The notes under the pieces: generated by a model | Databases searched by the model: none | What the model saw: only the letters and a program-made list of their open reading frames with translations | Told to the model about the DNA's origin: nothing | Shown here: positions 9,501 to 20,052 of the stretch, piece after piece | How positions within the stretch are numbered: position 1 is the stretch's first letter | Layout: each line of letters starts with the position of its first letter | Position numbers and translations under genes: made by a program | Assembly: GCA_002005505.1 (NCBI GenBank) | Contig: KV908548.1 | Coordinates: forward strand, 28,501 to 92,500 | Origin: Botryococcus braunii | Taxonomy: Eukaryota; Chlorophyta; Trebouxiophyceae | Direction: 5' to 3' | Length of the DNA stretch: 64,000 nt

Positions 9501-11978
9501 AGTGACACACAGTCACAGGGACCAGGGGAAGTGCAGATAGATGGGTGCTTGTCTGAGAGCCCTGATTTTCATGTTAGTGATGAGAGGGGGGCAGCCACAG
9601 TCATGACTGCAAATGGTCCCAGGGAGCTGAGTTGCACGGGTGGGTCCTGTCCAGTGAATGAGCGTCATGTCAGTGGTGAGACCTGTGTGGAAACATCTGG
9701 CTCTCCCCATCAGTGGCATGAACTGGTAGGGGAAGGTGGTGACAGCCACAGTCCTGAGAGGAGACATTCCACTCTCTCGGAATCAGCCAGAAATGTCTGT
9801 GCGAGCAGTACTGGGTCAGCATCCCAGTACTTGTGTGAGAGCCGAGATGAGGAGGTGAATCAGGTGCACGGACAATGTGTGGTACCACCAAATTACAAGT
9901 GCAGCCTGAGAGGTACCTGTGTCTGGGAGAAGGATGTCAGGGATGAGAGGTCACAGACTCTTGTGACACAACGTGAAAGTCAGAGACATACAAGTCAAGA
10001 AAGGGAGGGGAAGCAAAGGGGCGACCAGAGCCTACCTCCCTCTGCCTGTGAGAGCCCTCAAGAGCCTGAGCTTGAGAGGATGTGTCAGAGTGTGGATGTG
10101 GAGGTGAACCGGAAGCTCAGACAATGTGAGAAACCTCCAGACTATGGATGCTTCCCGGGAGGTACCTGTGTTTGGGAGGAAGATGTGAAAGTGCGAGGCA
10201 ACAAGTTGAGCAGTGCGAGGTGCGAATCCAAGAGAGAGAGAAGCATGAGAGAAAGCCCTGATACCACTGAGAGAAAAGCTAGCTGTAGTGCGGCGAGTGT
10301 CAGTGGAAGAGTAGTGGGTTCTGAGGGTGCAACCAACGATTCTCCCAAGGGCAAGGGAGAGGAGGGGAAGCACACTGGGGTTAGATTTGGTAAAATCCAT
10401 GTTCCCTCTAATTTAAGAGAAGCTCAGATGTCTCCTCAGTGGGAATACTGGAAGGCTGCGATGCAAGAAGAGCAGAATTCATTAGACACCCATGAGGTTA
10501 TGGAATATGTTCCCAGACCTCATGGGCATAAGGTAATACCAGTTCACTGGATTTTCTCAGTGAAAATGGATGCACATGGCAATGTGTTGAGATTCAAGGC
10601 AAGATTGGTTGCTCAGGGTTGTCGACAAATTCCTGGAGTAGATGTCATGGAGGTCTTTGCACCTACCAGCAGCTATGGAGCTAGGAGAACCTTGTTAGCT
10701 GTGGCTGCTAGGGAAGGTTATGAGATTCACCAGGTAGATGTTAAGACAGCTTTTCTCAATGGTGAGCTGGAGGAAGAAGTGTATGTAACGCAACCTCCTG
10801 GATTTGAGAATGGTGATCGCAATACCGTGTGTCGACTCAAAAAGGCACTGTATGGCCTAAAGCAGGCCCCACGTGCCTGGCACAAAACCCTGAATGACAA
10901 ACTTGAAGTCATGGGGTATGAGGTGTGCAAGAGTGATGCTGGAGTTTATGTGAGATGCACTGAAGATGGGGGTAAATCCTATGTGCTAATTTATGTAGAT
11001 GATCTCTTGATTGTATCCAAGAGCATGTCAGAGGTGGAGAGAGTGAAAGAGCTTCTCAAGAAAGAATTCACTATCCACGATTTAGGGGAAGTGAAGGATT
11101 TCTTAGGTTGTCAAGTCATGAGAGATAGTGAGAAGGGGTTAATCTCCCTGAGTTGCATTCCTAAGATAGATGCACTTGTGGAGAAGTTTGGTCTTGATCT
11201 TGAGTCAGTTGGGCCCGATACCCCAATGACAAAAGATTTTGTAATGTCTCAGATGCCTGCACCAAAGGATGGGAGTGATAGTATTGGTGCTGGGAGTGTT
11301 CTGCCCCCTGGTCATCGATACTGTGAGTTAGTAGGGTCACTACTCTACATAGCTAACACCACTCGTCCTGATATATCCCAGGCTGTAGGAGTTCTGTCGA
11401 GGTACAGGATGTCACCCACAACAGCACACTGGAATGAGGCAATCCGTGTGTTGAAATATCTTAAGGGAACCCGAGACCTGGTTCTGATCCTTGGTGGAAA
11501 AGAAACAGAGTTGGAGGGATATGTTGATGCTGATTACGGTGGGGATCAAGACCACCGTTTCTCCACCACCGGCTTCGTTCTCACTGTGTTTGGAGGAGCA
11601 GTTGTGTGGGGAAGTAAAAAGCAATCTGCTGTGGCTACTTCCACAGTAGAAGCAGAATTCATGACAGCAAGTGCTGTTGTGAAGGAAGCTAATTGGCTGA
11701 GGGGATTCCTAGAGGAAATTGGTGTGTTACCCTGGATAGTGAAGATACATTGTGATAACCAAGGGTGCATCAACCATCTCAGGAATCCAGTGTATTCTAA
11801 ACATACCAAACACATTGCAATCAGCTGTCACTTTGCTCGTGAAGCTATTGCAAAGGGGCAGGTTGACTTCAAATACATTCAGTCTGCCAGAAATGTGGCT
11901 GACATCTTCACTAAACCTCTAGTAAAATTAGTGTTTCAGGGTCATAGAAACTCACTGGGTCTTGCCAAGTTCTGGTGA
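6579..11978 (+). CDS. Gag-Pol polyprotein of copia element 1 (about 1799 aa)
   Basis: This encodes all proteins for particle formation, maturation, reverse transcription and integration in one open frame. The ATG at 6579 is chosen because it aligns with the MAKKG and MKKKG starts of the related elements; upstream codons in frame lack ATG. Residues are counted from an in-frame GTG at 6570; subtract 3 for the ATG. Order: gag (about 50-230); CCHC knuckle CNYCNKKGHYWRDC (270-283); aspartic protease WLVDSGASVHLV with D373; integrase zinc site H522, H527, C559, C562; catalytic D589, D652, E688 (D-x35-E); a long Ser/Glu-rich spacer with Cys repeats; reverse transcriptase with YVDD at 1475-1478; RNase H with DADYGG and CDNQG (D1729); end at ADIFTKPL. 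Every catalytic motif I looked for is present. Confidence 0.96.
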   Translation: MTSKKKSQSSSGTSASVSETTTSTPVREPCTPSTSRGEGDELPKVIPTLVKVHIKLKEKGHNIMIWKNAYLAANEAKGSLPAVLEDMPGTTHDAAALLLLYESVPEEWHGELSDLSCAYVAYEYICRKFIGGYNLQANMDWLLEMSQGMKHDETISQYVSRMLNLKACLQRNNHPLLDSFVATQIVQGLPEAAKETGSLSTAAGTPLNKLADLLRTTAVALGFDETAPRQPRVLAVPQGSNRVSTPGAFSGASPSPSTGQSDSKGVCNYCNKKGHYWRDCRKRRRDEETQRNVVAAVQQLQGMWPQGQPSMGGPHPPVAQLAHRGADAFPAWFQPPAPPPPPPEGMLYTISHNVLDSTISKPLQHSWLVDSGASVHLVNDVALLHNPIIHAKPIPLHLATSDATGCIIASGSVCILSPQRIPLWIHHVQCVPSATTNILSVSAALRDGAIFQTDNVGAFSYVSGPNHWRAQVTAEMGLYYIHSVVAVRGTSTSKHAASATKQPKSSILSHSCAKRYLWHSRMGHPGETWMQRLAKENLVTGIDTSLSPCTDCPVHCEACIEGKTARPSYGISTRPALEPLDRVHIDTVGPITPAAITGERFWVTVLDEASQWKAVIPVKSKDTISAAVRDLLVYWQTQRKTTVKCVRCDRGTEFLNARFKEFCASQGTKLETSAPYTPQQNGAAERANRTLKERTRTILSFAAASPTLWKEALETACTLLNMGPSTGRDLTPFELFWGYKPDVSLLRTWGCLAYVHIPDVQRPVFAPKTVPGMLTGYSASSKAYRIYMGGGIWRESRDVIFVEHLRGASRVGLSVTPAQSEEFLSPVPSEPSTTKQHPEPVKVSCGDDSEAEIQDSSVETVHSHISQEDTDSECPGPSGNAEPEPDPQRSTAPAEIRRTIEAALDLARGIHSDSGLQQQMMRAQESLRPTSLENSNLAADGLTRAQRHEQRTLARELLLSQEVGESRDRVGLTESDTQSQGPGEVQIDGCLSESPDFHVSDERGAATVMTANGPRELSCTGGSCPVNERHVSGETCVETSGSPHQWHELVGEGGDSHSPERRHSTLSESARNVCASSTGSASQYLCESRDEEVNQVHGQCVVPPNYKCSLRGTCVWEKDVRDERSQTLVTQRESQRHTSQEREGKQRGDQSLPPSACESPQEPELERMCQSVDVEVNRKLRQCEKPPDYGCFPGGTCVWEEDVKVRGNKLSSARCESKRERSMRESPDTTERKASCSAASVSGRVVGSEGATNDSPKGKGEEGKHTGVRFGKIHVPSNLREAQMSPQWEYWKAAMQEEQNSLDTHEVMEYVPRPHGHKVIPVHWIFSVKMDAHGNVLRFKARLVAQGCRQIPGVDVMEVFAPTSSYGARRTLLAVAAREGYEIHQVDVKTAFLNGELEEEVYVTQPPGFENGDRNTVCRLKKALYGLKQAPRAWHKTLNDKLEVMGYEVCKSDAGVYVRCTEDGGKSYVLIYVDDLLIVSKSMSEVERVKELLKKEFTIHDLGEVKDFLGCQVMRDSEKGLISLSCIPKIDALVEKFGLDLESVGPDTPMTKDFVMSQMPAPKDGSDSIGAGSVLPPGHRYCELVGSLLYIANTTRPDISQAVGVLSRYRMSPTTAHWNEAIRVLKYLKGTRDLVLILGGKETELEGYVDADYGGDQDHRFSTTGFVLTVFGGAVVWGSKKQSAVATSTVEAEFMTASAVVKEANWLRGFLEEIGVLPWIVKIHCDNQGCINHLRNPVYSKHTKHIAISCHFAREAIAKGQVDFKYIQSARNVADIFTKPLVKLVFQGHRNSLGLAKFW
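9600..10215 (+). other. Cys-rich repeats in the integrase-RT spacer
   Basis: Within the polyprotein, two units near 9858-9938 and 10107-10187 follow the plan Q-C-x4-P-(N/D)-Y-x-C, then GTCVWE and DV. A shorter relative (TGGSCP) lies near 9640. Elements 2 and 3 keep GTCVWEDDVRV at the equivalent place but have lost one of the cysteines. Such units are not part of standard copia integrase or RT; they may be a folded linker or extra domain. Confidence 0.55.
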
Positions 11979-11979
11979 G

Positions 11980-11996
11980 GAAAAGGCAAGGGGAAG
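11980..11996 (+). other. Polypurine tract of element 1
   Basis: The purine-rich stretch AGGAAAAGGCAAGGGGAAG, ending one base before the 3' LTR, is the expected plus-strand primer. Elements 2 and 3 have nearly the same sequence at the same place. Confidence 0.85.
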
Positions 11997-12688
11997 TGTT
12001 GTATTGGATGAGTTATTTATGCCTTTCCCTCAGTGGAGTAATAGTGGCTATTCCGTCAGTGACAATAATAAATGACTAATATGGGCGAAACTACAAAGAC
12101 TTAGCGATTAGGAACAATTTGAATGAAGATAAAGATAACGCAAGTTACAGACACGTTTAGTGCAGGAAGGTAGTGGTGCTAGCACGGAGAGGCAAGGCAC
12201 TTGTTTGGGACGTCACAAGCACTCCGGGTGTTTCCTTAAAGTTGCCCAATCAGTCCTTGATTGTTCATGTTCTAGACTCTACTCTTCGTCACACAGTAGA
12301 GCGAACTTTGACTCACACCCTCCGTGCCGCCACTGCACAGGTAACGTGATGGTGAATAGATAGGGAGATTTGAGGCTTTGTTGACCTTAATATTTCATGT
12401 TATGTGTATGTGCTTGGCTATCTTATCATCGGACAATGAGATTGATCCTTTCTGAGTACGTACCAGTTAGGATAGTTTGAATTCCGTTGTTATGAGAGAG
12501 CAAGTGAGCAATTGTAATAGACTTGTTTGGGACGTCACAAGCACTCCGGGTGTTTCCTTAAAGTTGCCCAAACAGTCCTTGATTGTTCATGTTCTAGACT
12601 CTACTCTTCGTCACACAGTAGAGCGAACTTTGACTCACACCCTCCGTGCCGCCACTGCACAGGAATACGCCAAGCCCATAACCTAACA
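11997..12688 (+). repeat. 3' LTR of element 1
   Basis: 692 bp, the same length as the 5' LTR. The doubled module is at 12199-12340 and 12521-12662. Differences from the 5' LTR: G/A in CTTAGCG(G/A)TTAG, G/A in TGTAAT(G/A)GACTTG, and T/A in module copy 2. Confidence 0.95.
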
Positions 12689-12693
12689 ACTTC

Positions 12694-12930
12694 GGATGAA
12701 GGTATCTTTACATACTGCGCTTGAAGGCCAGCACCTCGATGAAATCTATAAGGCATGGCAACGCTACCAGCCACGCAAATCTGCCAACAATGCACACGTT
12801 ATAAAGTTTGTGACAAGGAAATTCTAGCGCTGATTGACCAGGTTATTTGAAACTCCAAAACAATAAGCGATTGTCATTCATTAGAATTTCATCTCACGCC
12901 GTAAAGGTGGAATGTGCCATTCGATGCAAA
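12694..12930. other. Unassigned spacer
   Basis: Right flank of element 1; no feature supported. Confidence 0.4.
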
Positions 12931-15900
12931 TCATGGTGTTACCTGAGATTTTTCCAATATATCGTCTTCTAAGCTGGAATCCAGTTCTCTGATAATCAGT
13001 TTTATACAATCAAGTAGTTGTTCACCAGCTTCATCAAGTTTGAGATGTGGTTGCGCTGTCAAAAGTTCAGAAAAGCCGACAGCAGTGCATGGGTACTGTT
13101 GGCCAATGGCATGCAACAGAACTGTTTGGTTTTCTTCAGCCTTATCAGCCTGCATTGTTCAACAGTCGCTGGTATAAAGAACTAATCAACCTTAACCTTT
13201 GACATTCATGTCTCCAAAACATAGTACTCAGGTACAATAACACTTCTTAGTACATCATAGTCACGTAGATGTCCGGATGCTTCTCCATTATCGTAGCAAG
13301 CACCAGGTAGGGTAGACGCATGAGTGAGTGTCTATAGCAAAAGGCATACTCCTTGAACAACCACATCCAAGCGAATATTGCGACATCAGAATAGGTATTG
13401 CTCTCACCGTCGTGACTCGGGTCCGAGACCGTAGTGATGTGTCACAACTTTGGATATATATCGCAGCAGTCATCTGATTTCGTTTCAATGTTACCTGCAC
13501 TTTCTTCCATGAATGATTTGAAACACGTATGTAACATATGAACTTAAATTTCCAGAACACTTTGATGCAGACATACATTAATGGTCATTACAGATACACA
13601 TGAACATTACACCTGCCTGCGATACTGCCGTCGCATGATTGTTCTGAAATGCACTAAATTGTTTTTGTTCTTTGTGCATTGCTTCTCCAGTGGAGGTATC
13701 GGAATAAAGATGACGTCTTCAAATCCAAACTTGCCTATGCGTTTGCATTTTGGTAAATTCAACACGGTTTCTTCATTCATTCGTAATACTGCTTCATGTC
13801 AATGAAAAGAGGTTCACCAATAATTGCTTCAAGTAGGTTGAGAACCGTCATGTCCCCTGCAGCTCGAGAGCTCTGGAGTGCTAATAATGAGATGGGAACA
13901 TATATCATCGTGTAGTACACCTCTTTGCCCTCAAATTTGGGGGCCAACAGTCCTGCTGATGGCCGCCTACATGTTGGAAACTTTGGCGCTAAGCAGACCT
14001 CCTCGTTCACCCTTTGCAATTCAGCCTTCGATAACATTATTCGGAGCAAGTCTAAGAGCATTTTAAGAATGCCCAGGCTGCACTGGTGTAACCTGTCTGG
14101 GTATGAAAACATGACAGCGTAGTCCACACCCCCGCCCCATCCACTAAGAGCATTCTGCAAGTGAATGACCACTATTTTTGTTTTAGCAGATTACCAAAGG
14201 TGCCTATCTCCGTGTATGTAATAATGGAGATGTTGAACAGTGCAGTTGTGGAAAACAGAAATCTCTGCTGATGCAAGTGTGACATCCATGATTCTTATGG
14301 GCCCATACCTGACGGTCACTCGTTAACCCATACTTTCTGAGCAGTGATCTTGCATCATCTTTCCGGCCTTGAGTTTCATAGCTGCTGCACTTTCTTTTAA
14401 TCTGCCAATAACCTCATGAAGTGAATATAATCCTTGTCGCATGAACTTCCATATCAGGGTATATTTTGCCCTATACATAATGTTCGTGATGACATCATGA
14501 TGCATGGTACAATAGGGAACTTGAAACATTCCGCTTTTGGAAACATACAACGTACTTTTTTTGTAACATACCAGACGCAATATTACATGGTTCTACCAGC
14601 GTTGAAATATAGGATCACCTTTTCCATTTTTGATTCGGTTCATGGTGGAAAACGAAATGCTACGTCAGCAAATTCTTCGGGAGTTGCCGTTGTGAAGAAG
14701 AGACAGGAGCAGTTTGACTTGAAGTTCTCAATCATACCCTTCAATTCAACTCCCTCCTTTAAGTCGCGCACCCAATGTGTTGGTGTGGGTATCATAAGAA
14801 CCAGTTCGTCGTTGACTGTCCCTTCCATTCCCCTAGCATTCAACCACATGACATCGAAAGACGAGTTGCCCTCATTGTTCACCTCCAGAGATTGTAAGGT
14901 TTTACCCATAGTCTTCAGTGATAGAGTTTGGTGTATAGAATCGTTAGGCATCGTAAATTAGCAACATGTTGCACCGTGCGATTGTCAATGTTTTTACTTG
15001 TAAGAGATGCAATTGATAACATGGTAGGTGAAAGTGTACACGTGTACTTCAAACAAACAATTTGACGATAGTGGATCCAGCAGCATGGTCCTACCGTTTC
15101 ATCAACGCTTTAAACGGACTAAGAATAATGTCGACATTATTCTTAGACGTCTATGGCTTTATTTCTCAATGACAACTTCAGTTCCCTCGCCCTGAAAACA
15201 TCGCAATTTTCTGTCAATATTGACATTAATGATCGGCAACATTACATTCTCTCTACTTAAATGGATGTTTTTTAGAAACATTGAACTCCGCTAGTCACAG
15301 TTCCATCACTCGAAATGAGTAGACATTTATAAAACTTATACAACAGACTTCCACATTAGATTGCGGGTTTGACACGAGAGAAATGCTTCACGAACGTTAA
15401 ATGATGTGAGACTTGCAACAACCAATAGCAATGAATGGACGTAGTAAGCAATGAATGGTTCACAAATAGTGACATGCATGTCTACTGTTAATGTCAGATG
15501 AAATTTAACACTCGTTCATAATCAAATTCCTTCAACAGTAAATGTAAACCACATTAGACCCTCAGTATGCCACCGGATAAGGCTATGTTACTCGTATACC
15601 TCTTCAACTCATTCGCTGCCATGTTTTCTGGCAGACCAAGTTGCTGCCATGTGAGCACGGGGATCATTCCCACGCATTCATAATTGTCATGTTGCCTAAA
15701 ATGTGATGGAGGCAGACAAGTGAGGAACACATAGACGGGGTGGAACTGCTTATTGTTTCCCCTTAGTTGAGAGCCATCACTATGGAACCCGTACGACACA
15801 ACAACGCTCTCTCTCAAAGAACTCATCTGCTGCACGTTGGCCTGCGCTCATCGCCAATATAAGTTCACAAAACGCAGTAAAATCAATGCAATATGTTGAT

Positions 15901-16948
15901 CTTAAGAAATAACTGTGATGTGAGAAGTAATTGGTATCTATAGCTTCATGTCAACGACAATAATATGTACTTGTTACAACTCAAGGATCAGTCCTCACCT
16001 GTAGATGCTGCAACAGAGTTCCGCTTGAGAATGTTGTGTATTCTCTGATTATGTTTCCGAAGTTGTCCTTGACATAATTGGGACGACTCCTGAGTTCTAG
16101 ATTAGCCTGCAAGGATATGCTCGTTTGTTTCGGTGTGCATATGTCACAATGCCATGGTTCAACTTGTATGATGAATGACTAATCGGCGTTCACAAATTTC
16201 AATGCGATGATACAATCTCATATGCTTAACCTCTGCAGTACCGCATGTAGAACCAGTCACCAACCTGGTTGGCATGTATGAGTTTGTTAAAAATCAAATC
16301 TCCTCGGTCTACGCAGTCAACGTAGATCGGTTGTCCGTGGCTGACGCCCACAACATGCTTGGACCAATTCTGCGATACAAATGAAATTCATTATACAAAA
16401 TATGGACAACTGGCAATGACAACAAATCAAATAATAGAAGACGAAACAATAACAAAAAAATACTGCTGAGTTCCAAGAGGGAAGCTTACTGTGTGACTGT
16501 CCAAGAAATCCTTCATTTCATTAAGATTTTTCCAGGGAATCAACTGTGCTTGTGAAAGTTCTTTAACCAGTACCTCGCCGTCGTCGCGGTTCTGTTTTGT
16601 TATGATCGGCAAGAGCTTCTTGGCTGACTTAATTAAATGCACTCTGGGGTCGTACCTCCCTTCCTCCATAACAACTGTATCATATGTAGTGCGTGCACTA
16701 CAGACCGTACGGGATATGGCAGGCAGCATGTTTGAAGCAACATCATGACTAAAGCCCAAACGTTGTTGCCTAGACGTGTTTCTTTCCTTGTCATCAACAC
16801 CTTCGTCGAGCTCTTCAGCTCGACGACGTTTCAATGGCTTAAAGACTAGACCCGAATGGCTTTTTTTCTGTATCCAGTGGCGGTGAAGGGCCTTAATCGT
16901 TTTAAATTTTGAGGCACAACCACCGCAGACGAAGTCCTGATCACGCAT
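12931..16948 (-). CDS. Multi-exon transposase-like gene with N-terminal zinc finger (exon limits partly provisional)
   Basis: The first exon runs from an ATG at 16948 to 16490 (donor ACA|GTAAGC). It encodes a C-x2-C-x12-H-x6-H finger (CGGCASKF...HWIQKKSH) and a basic KPLKRRR patch. Further exons that keep phase: about 16265-16369 (acceptor CAG at 16370-16372), 15999-16106 (donor CAG|GTGAGG) and 15600-15829 (donor GAG|GTATAC). Downstream coding blocks lie at about 14640-14940, 14323-14580, 13777-14172 and 12931-13155. The fourth exon (SYGFHSDGSQL, HPVYVFLTCLP) and the 13.8-14.1 kb block (DRLHQCSLGILKMLL) resemble the transposase core of Plavaka/CACTA-clade transposons, from memory of that family. 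It may be a transposon gene or a domesticated one. It begins about 100-500 bp from the divergent gene on the plus strand. Confidence 0.5.
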
Positions 16949-17339
16949 CTTCACACTATCGCTCTAGACTGTACTATACGATAGGAAACAAAACATGATG
17001 GTGCGGTTCTATTTAACCGTCTATGGACTTCCCCAACAAACATTCAAACCAGCGGTCGTGTAGTCTTTGAAGGATCTGAGTCCTTCACACGCACAAGGTC
17101 GAAGAAGTGCCTGTCTTTGCACGACCTTACATCCTACGTACGTACGTTCGTAGTACGTTCAGGTGGATCGAAAGCGACTGGCATCGCTTACATCGCAATC
17201 ATTGTATCATATTGCTTGCCCATTCTGCCTATGCAATTCGAATCTTTGAGACTTTTACTTGAGTTTTCAGATGACACAACAACGTTTCGGCAAAGAAAGG
17301 CCGACTCTGAGGACCTGGCAGAAAAGCGTCGTGCTTTGA

Positions 17340-17528
17340 ACTCCGTTGGATCCGGATTGCGGAAAGAGCTTTTCGAAAACACTAACCTATCAGGACCTGT
17401 ATCTACACCAGTTCGTCAGGCTCAAGGGGCATCGGGAGCAAGTCCATAACGAAATGACACATACACCTGTTGGGCAGTCGGATTCACTGGAGGGCAGTAG
17501 CAGTTTGGGAAACTCCAATTCCGACAAG
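17340..17528 (+). CDS. Host gene 2, first recognised exon (5' end unresolved)
   Basis: The open stretch ends in phase 0 at a donor GACAAG|GTATAT (17528/17529). It contains an ATG at 17452, and upstream a finger-like run (CGKSFSKTLTYQD, then HREQVHN). An overlapping open frame (17230-17449) is shifted by one base and may be an upstream exon. I cannot fix the start. The product is unrecognised. Confidence 0.4.
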
Positions 17529-18071
17529 GTATATAATCAAAGCTACTTATTTTTTTCAAAAACAAACCATGAAAGCTTTCCGACACGAGACGTTTCAATG
17601 CATTGTTTTAAGTTGAATGATGATAAGTTTGCTGGTCTGCTAATTCCGAGTTTGGTTGTGCTGGTGTTTTACAGTTGGATACATAATATAATTGTTTTGT
17701 TTAAGTCTTGAAGGGTTAAGATCTTATAAGATCTAAGAAGGTCTAGACTAAAACTTGGATCGTCTATGGTTCTTTCAACGCTTACTTTGTGTCTGATGAT
17801 ATCCTGGCATGATGTTTATAATTGAAGGACAATTGCTTTCAGCTGCAGGACACTTGCTTTCGTATGTAGGTTCTCTGTGTTTGCTGTATATACAAAGAAG
17901 CTACACACGAAAGCAAGTGTCATGCAGCTGAAAGCAAATGTCCATATACGTTTGTCCAATAATTTGCTTTAGCAATGTGCATTTTCCTTGTGTTTGACTG
18001 ACTTACAGTTATGTCCCTCGATGCTTAAGCAGTTGTGAGCAGTAGCTAAAACAAGACGTGCTAATTGGCAG

Positions 18072-18144
18072 TCAGAGGATGCTGGAGCAGCAAAGAACCC
18101 TTGCTTTGTCTCCATAGAGGAACTCGAGCAACAAATCTCGGAAG
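18072..18144 (+). CDS. Host gene 2, exon
   Basis: Acceptor GGCAG ends at 18071. The exon is 73 bases, 24 codons plus one base, coding SEDAGAAKNPCF then SIEELEQQISE. The donor is GAAG|GTATCC. The leftover G is completed by AT at the start of the next exon. The phase match with both neighbours is the main evidence. Confidence 0.55.
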
Positions 18145-18364
18145 GTATCCCACAATCACATAAACAAGAAGGGAGTTAACATATGTGCAGCGACAATTTG
18201 TGTATGATGAATATCATCTGTTGCGATGAGGTTAAAGTCGGTTTTGAAACCTTTTAAAATTTTACAGCAAATTTGCTGTACGATTTCAGTGGTGTCTTTG
18301 GTGGCCCTTGCCTCCTTTAATTGACCTGATTCCTGAAAGTGCCGGGTCTTACGATTACCTACAG

Positions 18365-18546
18365 ATGTCGAGGCGGATCCAAACAGCATGGTGGACATAT
18401 TCAAAAGAATAATGAGGAACATGCACACCAACAACCGCCTGGCGCTGAATGTGCGGGACGTTCTTTTAGAACTCACTCGTAAGCTCGATAGTTGTAAGGA
18501 CAGAGCAGCATCGACAACACCATCGAGCACGCAGAAGGCCTTAGTG
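18365..18546 (+). CDS. Host gene 2, exon
   Basis: Acceptor CTACAG ends at 18364; donor GTG|GTAAGT at 18546/18547. The 182 bases (2 + 60 codons) encode a helical-looking segment (MVDIFKRIMRNMHTNN, then VRDVLLELTRKLDS). It ends in phase 0, as the next exon needs. Confidence 0.65.
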
Positions 18547-18795
18547 GTAAGTGTTACGGGGGAAATTTCATCGACGTCTGTCCGCATTGTTATAGACTGG
18601 CATGTCAGCAGGTTTGAAGGATACTTGATGGAAATCTCCTAATTCAGTAGAGGGCATCTGCACGCTCTGGGGAATATGTTTGATCTAAGCTGGAGTTGAC
18701 AGCAAGGGTTCCCTTAATTAAACTGCCTTACATATTTAGCGTAATTAAGCTTACTATGTAGAACTTATCTGATTCCTGCCCGATTGATGATGTAG

Positions 18796-18942
18796 CCACA
18801 ACACGTCATGGCGAGAGTGATCCACAAGGCCGCACCACAGACTGGATTCTATTATGATCAAGAAGCGTATAAAAACATCATCTTAGAAGCCAAGGCCTCA
18901 GCAAATGTGGAAGAGATTGTATCTTATGAAGACGAGGTTCAG
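18796..18942 (+). CDS. Host gene 2, exon; last exon left on the plus strand
   Basis: Acceptor GATGTAG ends at 18795; donor GTTCAG|GTGACT. The 49 codons include FYYDQEAYKNIILEAKAS and end EDEVQ. The intron that follows runs into the gypsy LTR at 19143. Its other end, and the next exon, are now at 38118 on the opposite strand because of the inversion described in the findings. Confidence 0.7.
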
Positions 18943-19939
18943 GTGACTCATATATAAAGATTATAACCATGCGCATGGTTTGTCAAATGTACATATATAT
19001 GTTATAATTGATCAGTGTCCTACAATAGTTATTTCCACCAAGCAACTATAGTATAAAGTGTGAATGTGCCCAAAGTTCTGTAGACGGTGTGTTCCAACCA
19101 TGTTGTCCAATTGTGGACTCACCGAAAAGTAACGTTCCATATTGTAGTACTCAGCAATGCAAGGGAAGAGAAAGGGAATAATAGTTGAGACACGGAGCTC
19201 GTTACAAGTAAGATTACTCTCTGAGTCAGTAATCCATGCCCAATGCCATAGCATGGCGCCCTACTTCCCTCCATAGGCTCGGGCGAGTACCCCCCCCGAT
19301 AGGAGGTACATAGGAGCCAGCTAGGAATATCCCGCCAAGAGCCGGTGGAGCACTTGTAACGGGTAACGAGTAGAATCCCCACATGTCACAGGCGGAAGCT
19401 ATGACTACAGCAATACGAGGAGACCGTTACATCTCCCCCCCCCCCCTTAAGTCGCGTCCCCTTTTCGGTAACTGCCTGAAATGGGCACTAACGGGATACA
19501 AATAACAGTACGACTGAAGCTGTACATGTCCCATACCATGACAACCTAGCCAGGGACTTGTGAATGCGACATGTCTACACGTGCACGGCACGTTCACGTG
19601 CACGGTGCTGTAATTAGTTAGCCACCGAGGGAAATCAGTAAGGGAACGACCCTTACTGCCATGACACTGGGTTAAGTTACTGGGGTGTACTACTCCTACA
19701 CAACCAGGGCTTCAGCCCACTTCAGTCCGGAATTTCCCATTTGGGTGATCTCCTGAAGTGCTGCGAGCCAAATAAAGATGGTGCGCTTCCATCTTGGTTC
19801 ACCTTGGGAACCATGTTATGCCCCACATTTGGGCATGCGAGCGTGGATTTGATCAGGATCCACGCTGAGTCTGGGTTGTCCGTGCTGCAGGAACGACGGC
19901 GTCCCGTGATGTCCCTGGTCACGTGCCAACCCAAGGTCA

Positions 19940-19941
<2 letters not shown>

Positions 19942-19973
<32 letters not shown>
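19942..19973 (+). repeat. Poly-T tract (32 T)
   Basis: A run of 32 T within the 3' untranslated part of gypsy gamma. Flanks are not recognisably from another element. Confidence 0.9.
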
Positions 19974-19974
<1 letters not shown>

Positions 19975-20052
19975 GACTCGGCAACGTTTGCCAAATCCTT
20001 GAGACACACAGAGAGGGTCCCCAGTAAGGATTCCCGGATGCCCTTGGATGCC

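Larger units (their letters stand above)
5270..12688 (+). mobile_element. Complete Ty1/copia retrotransposon (element 1), 7419 bp
   Basis: Two 692-bp LTRs (5270-5961 and 11997-12688) begin TGTTGT and end TAACA. A perfect 5-bp target duplication ACTTC lies at 5265-5269 and 12689-12693. A primer site directly follows the left LTR and a purine tract directly precedes the right LTR. Reading the LTRs side by side I find three differences in 692 positions, so the insertion is recent. The internal region encodes ORF0 and a single uninterrupted gag-protease-integrase-reverse transcriptase-RNase H frame. Nothing visible would prevent autonomous transposition. Confidence 0.95.
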
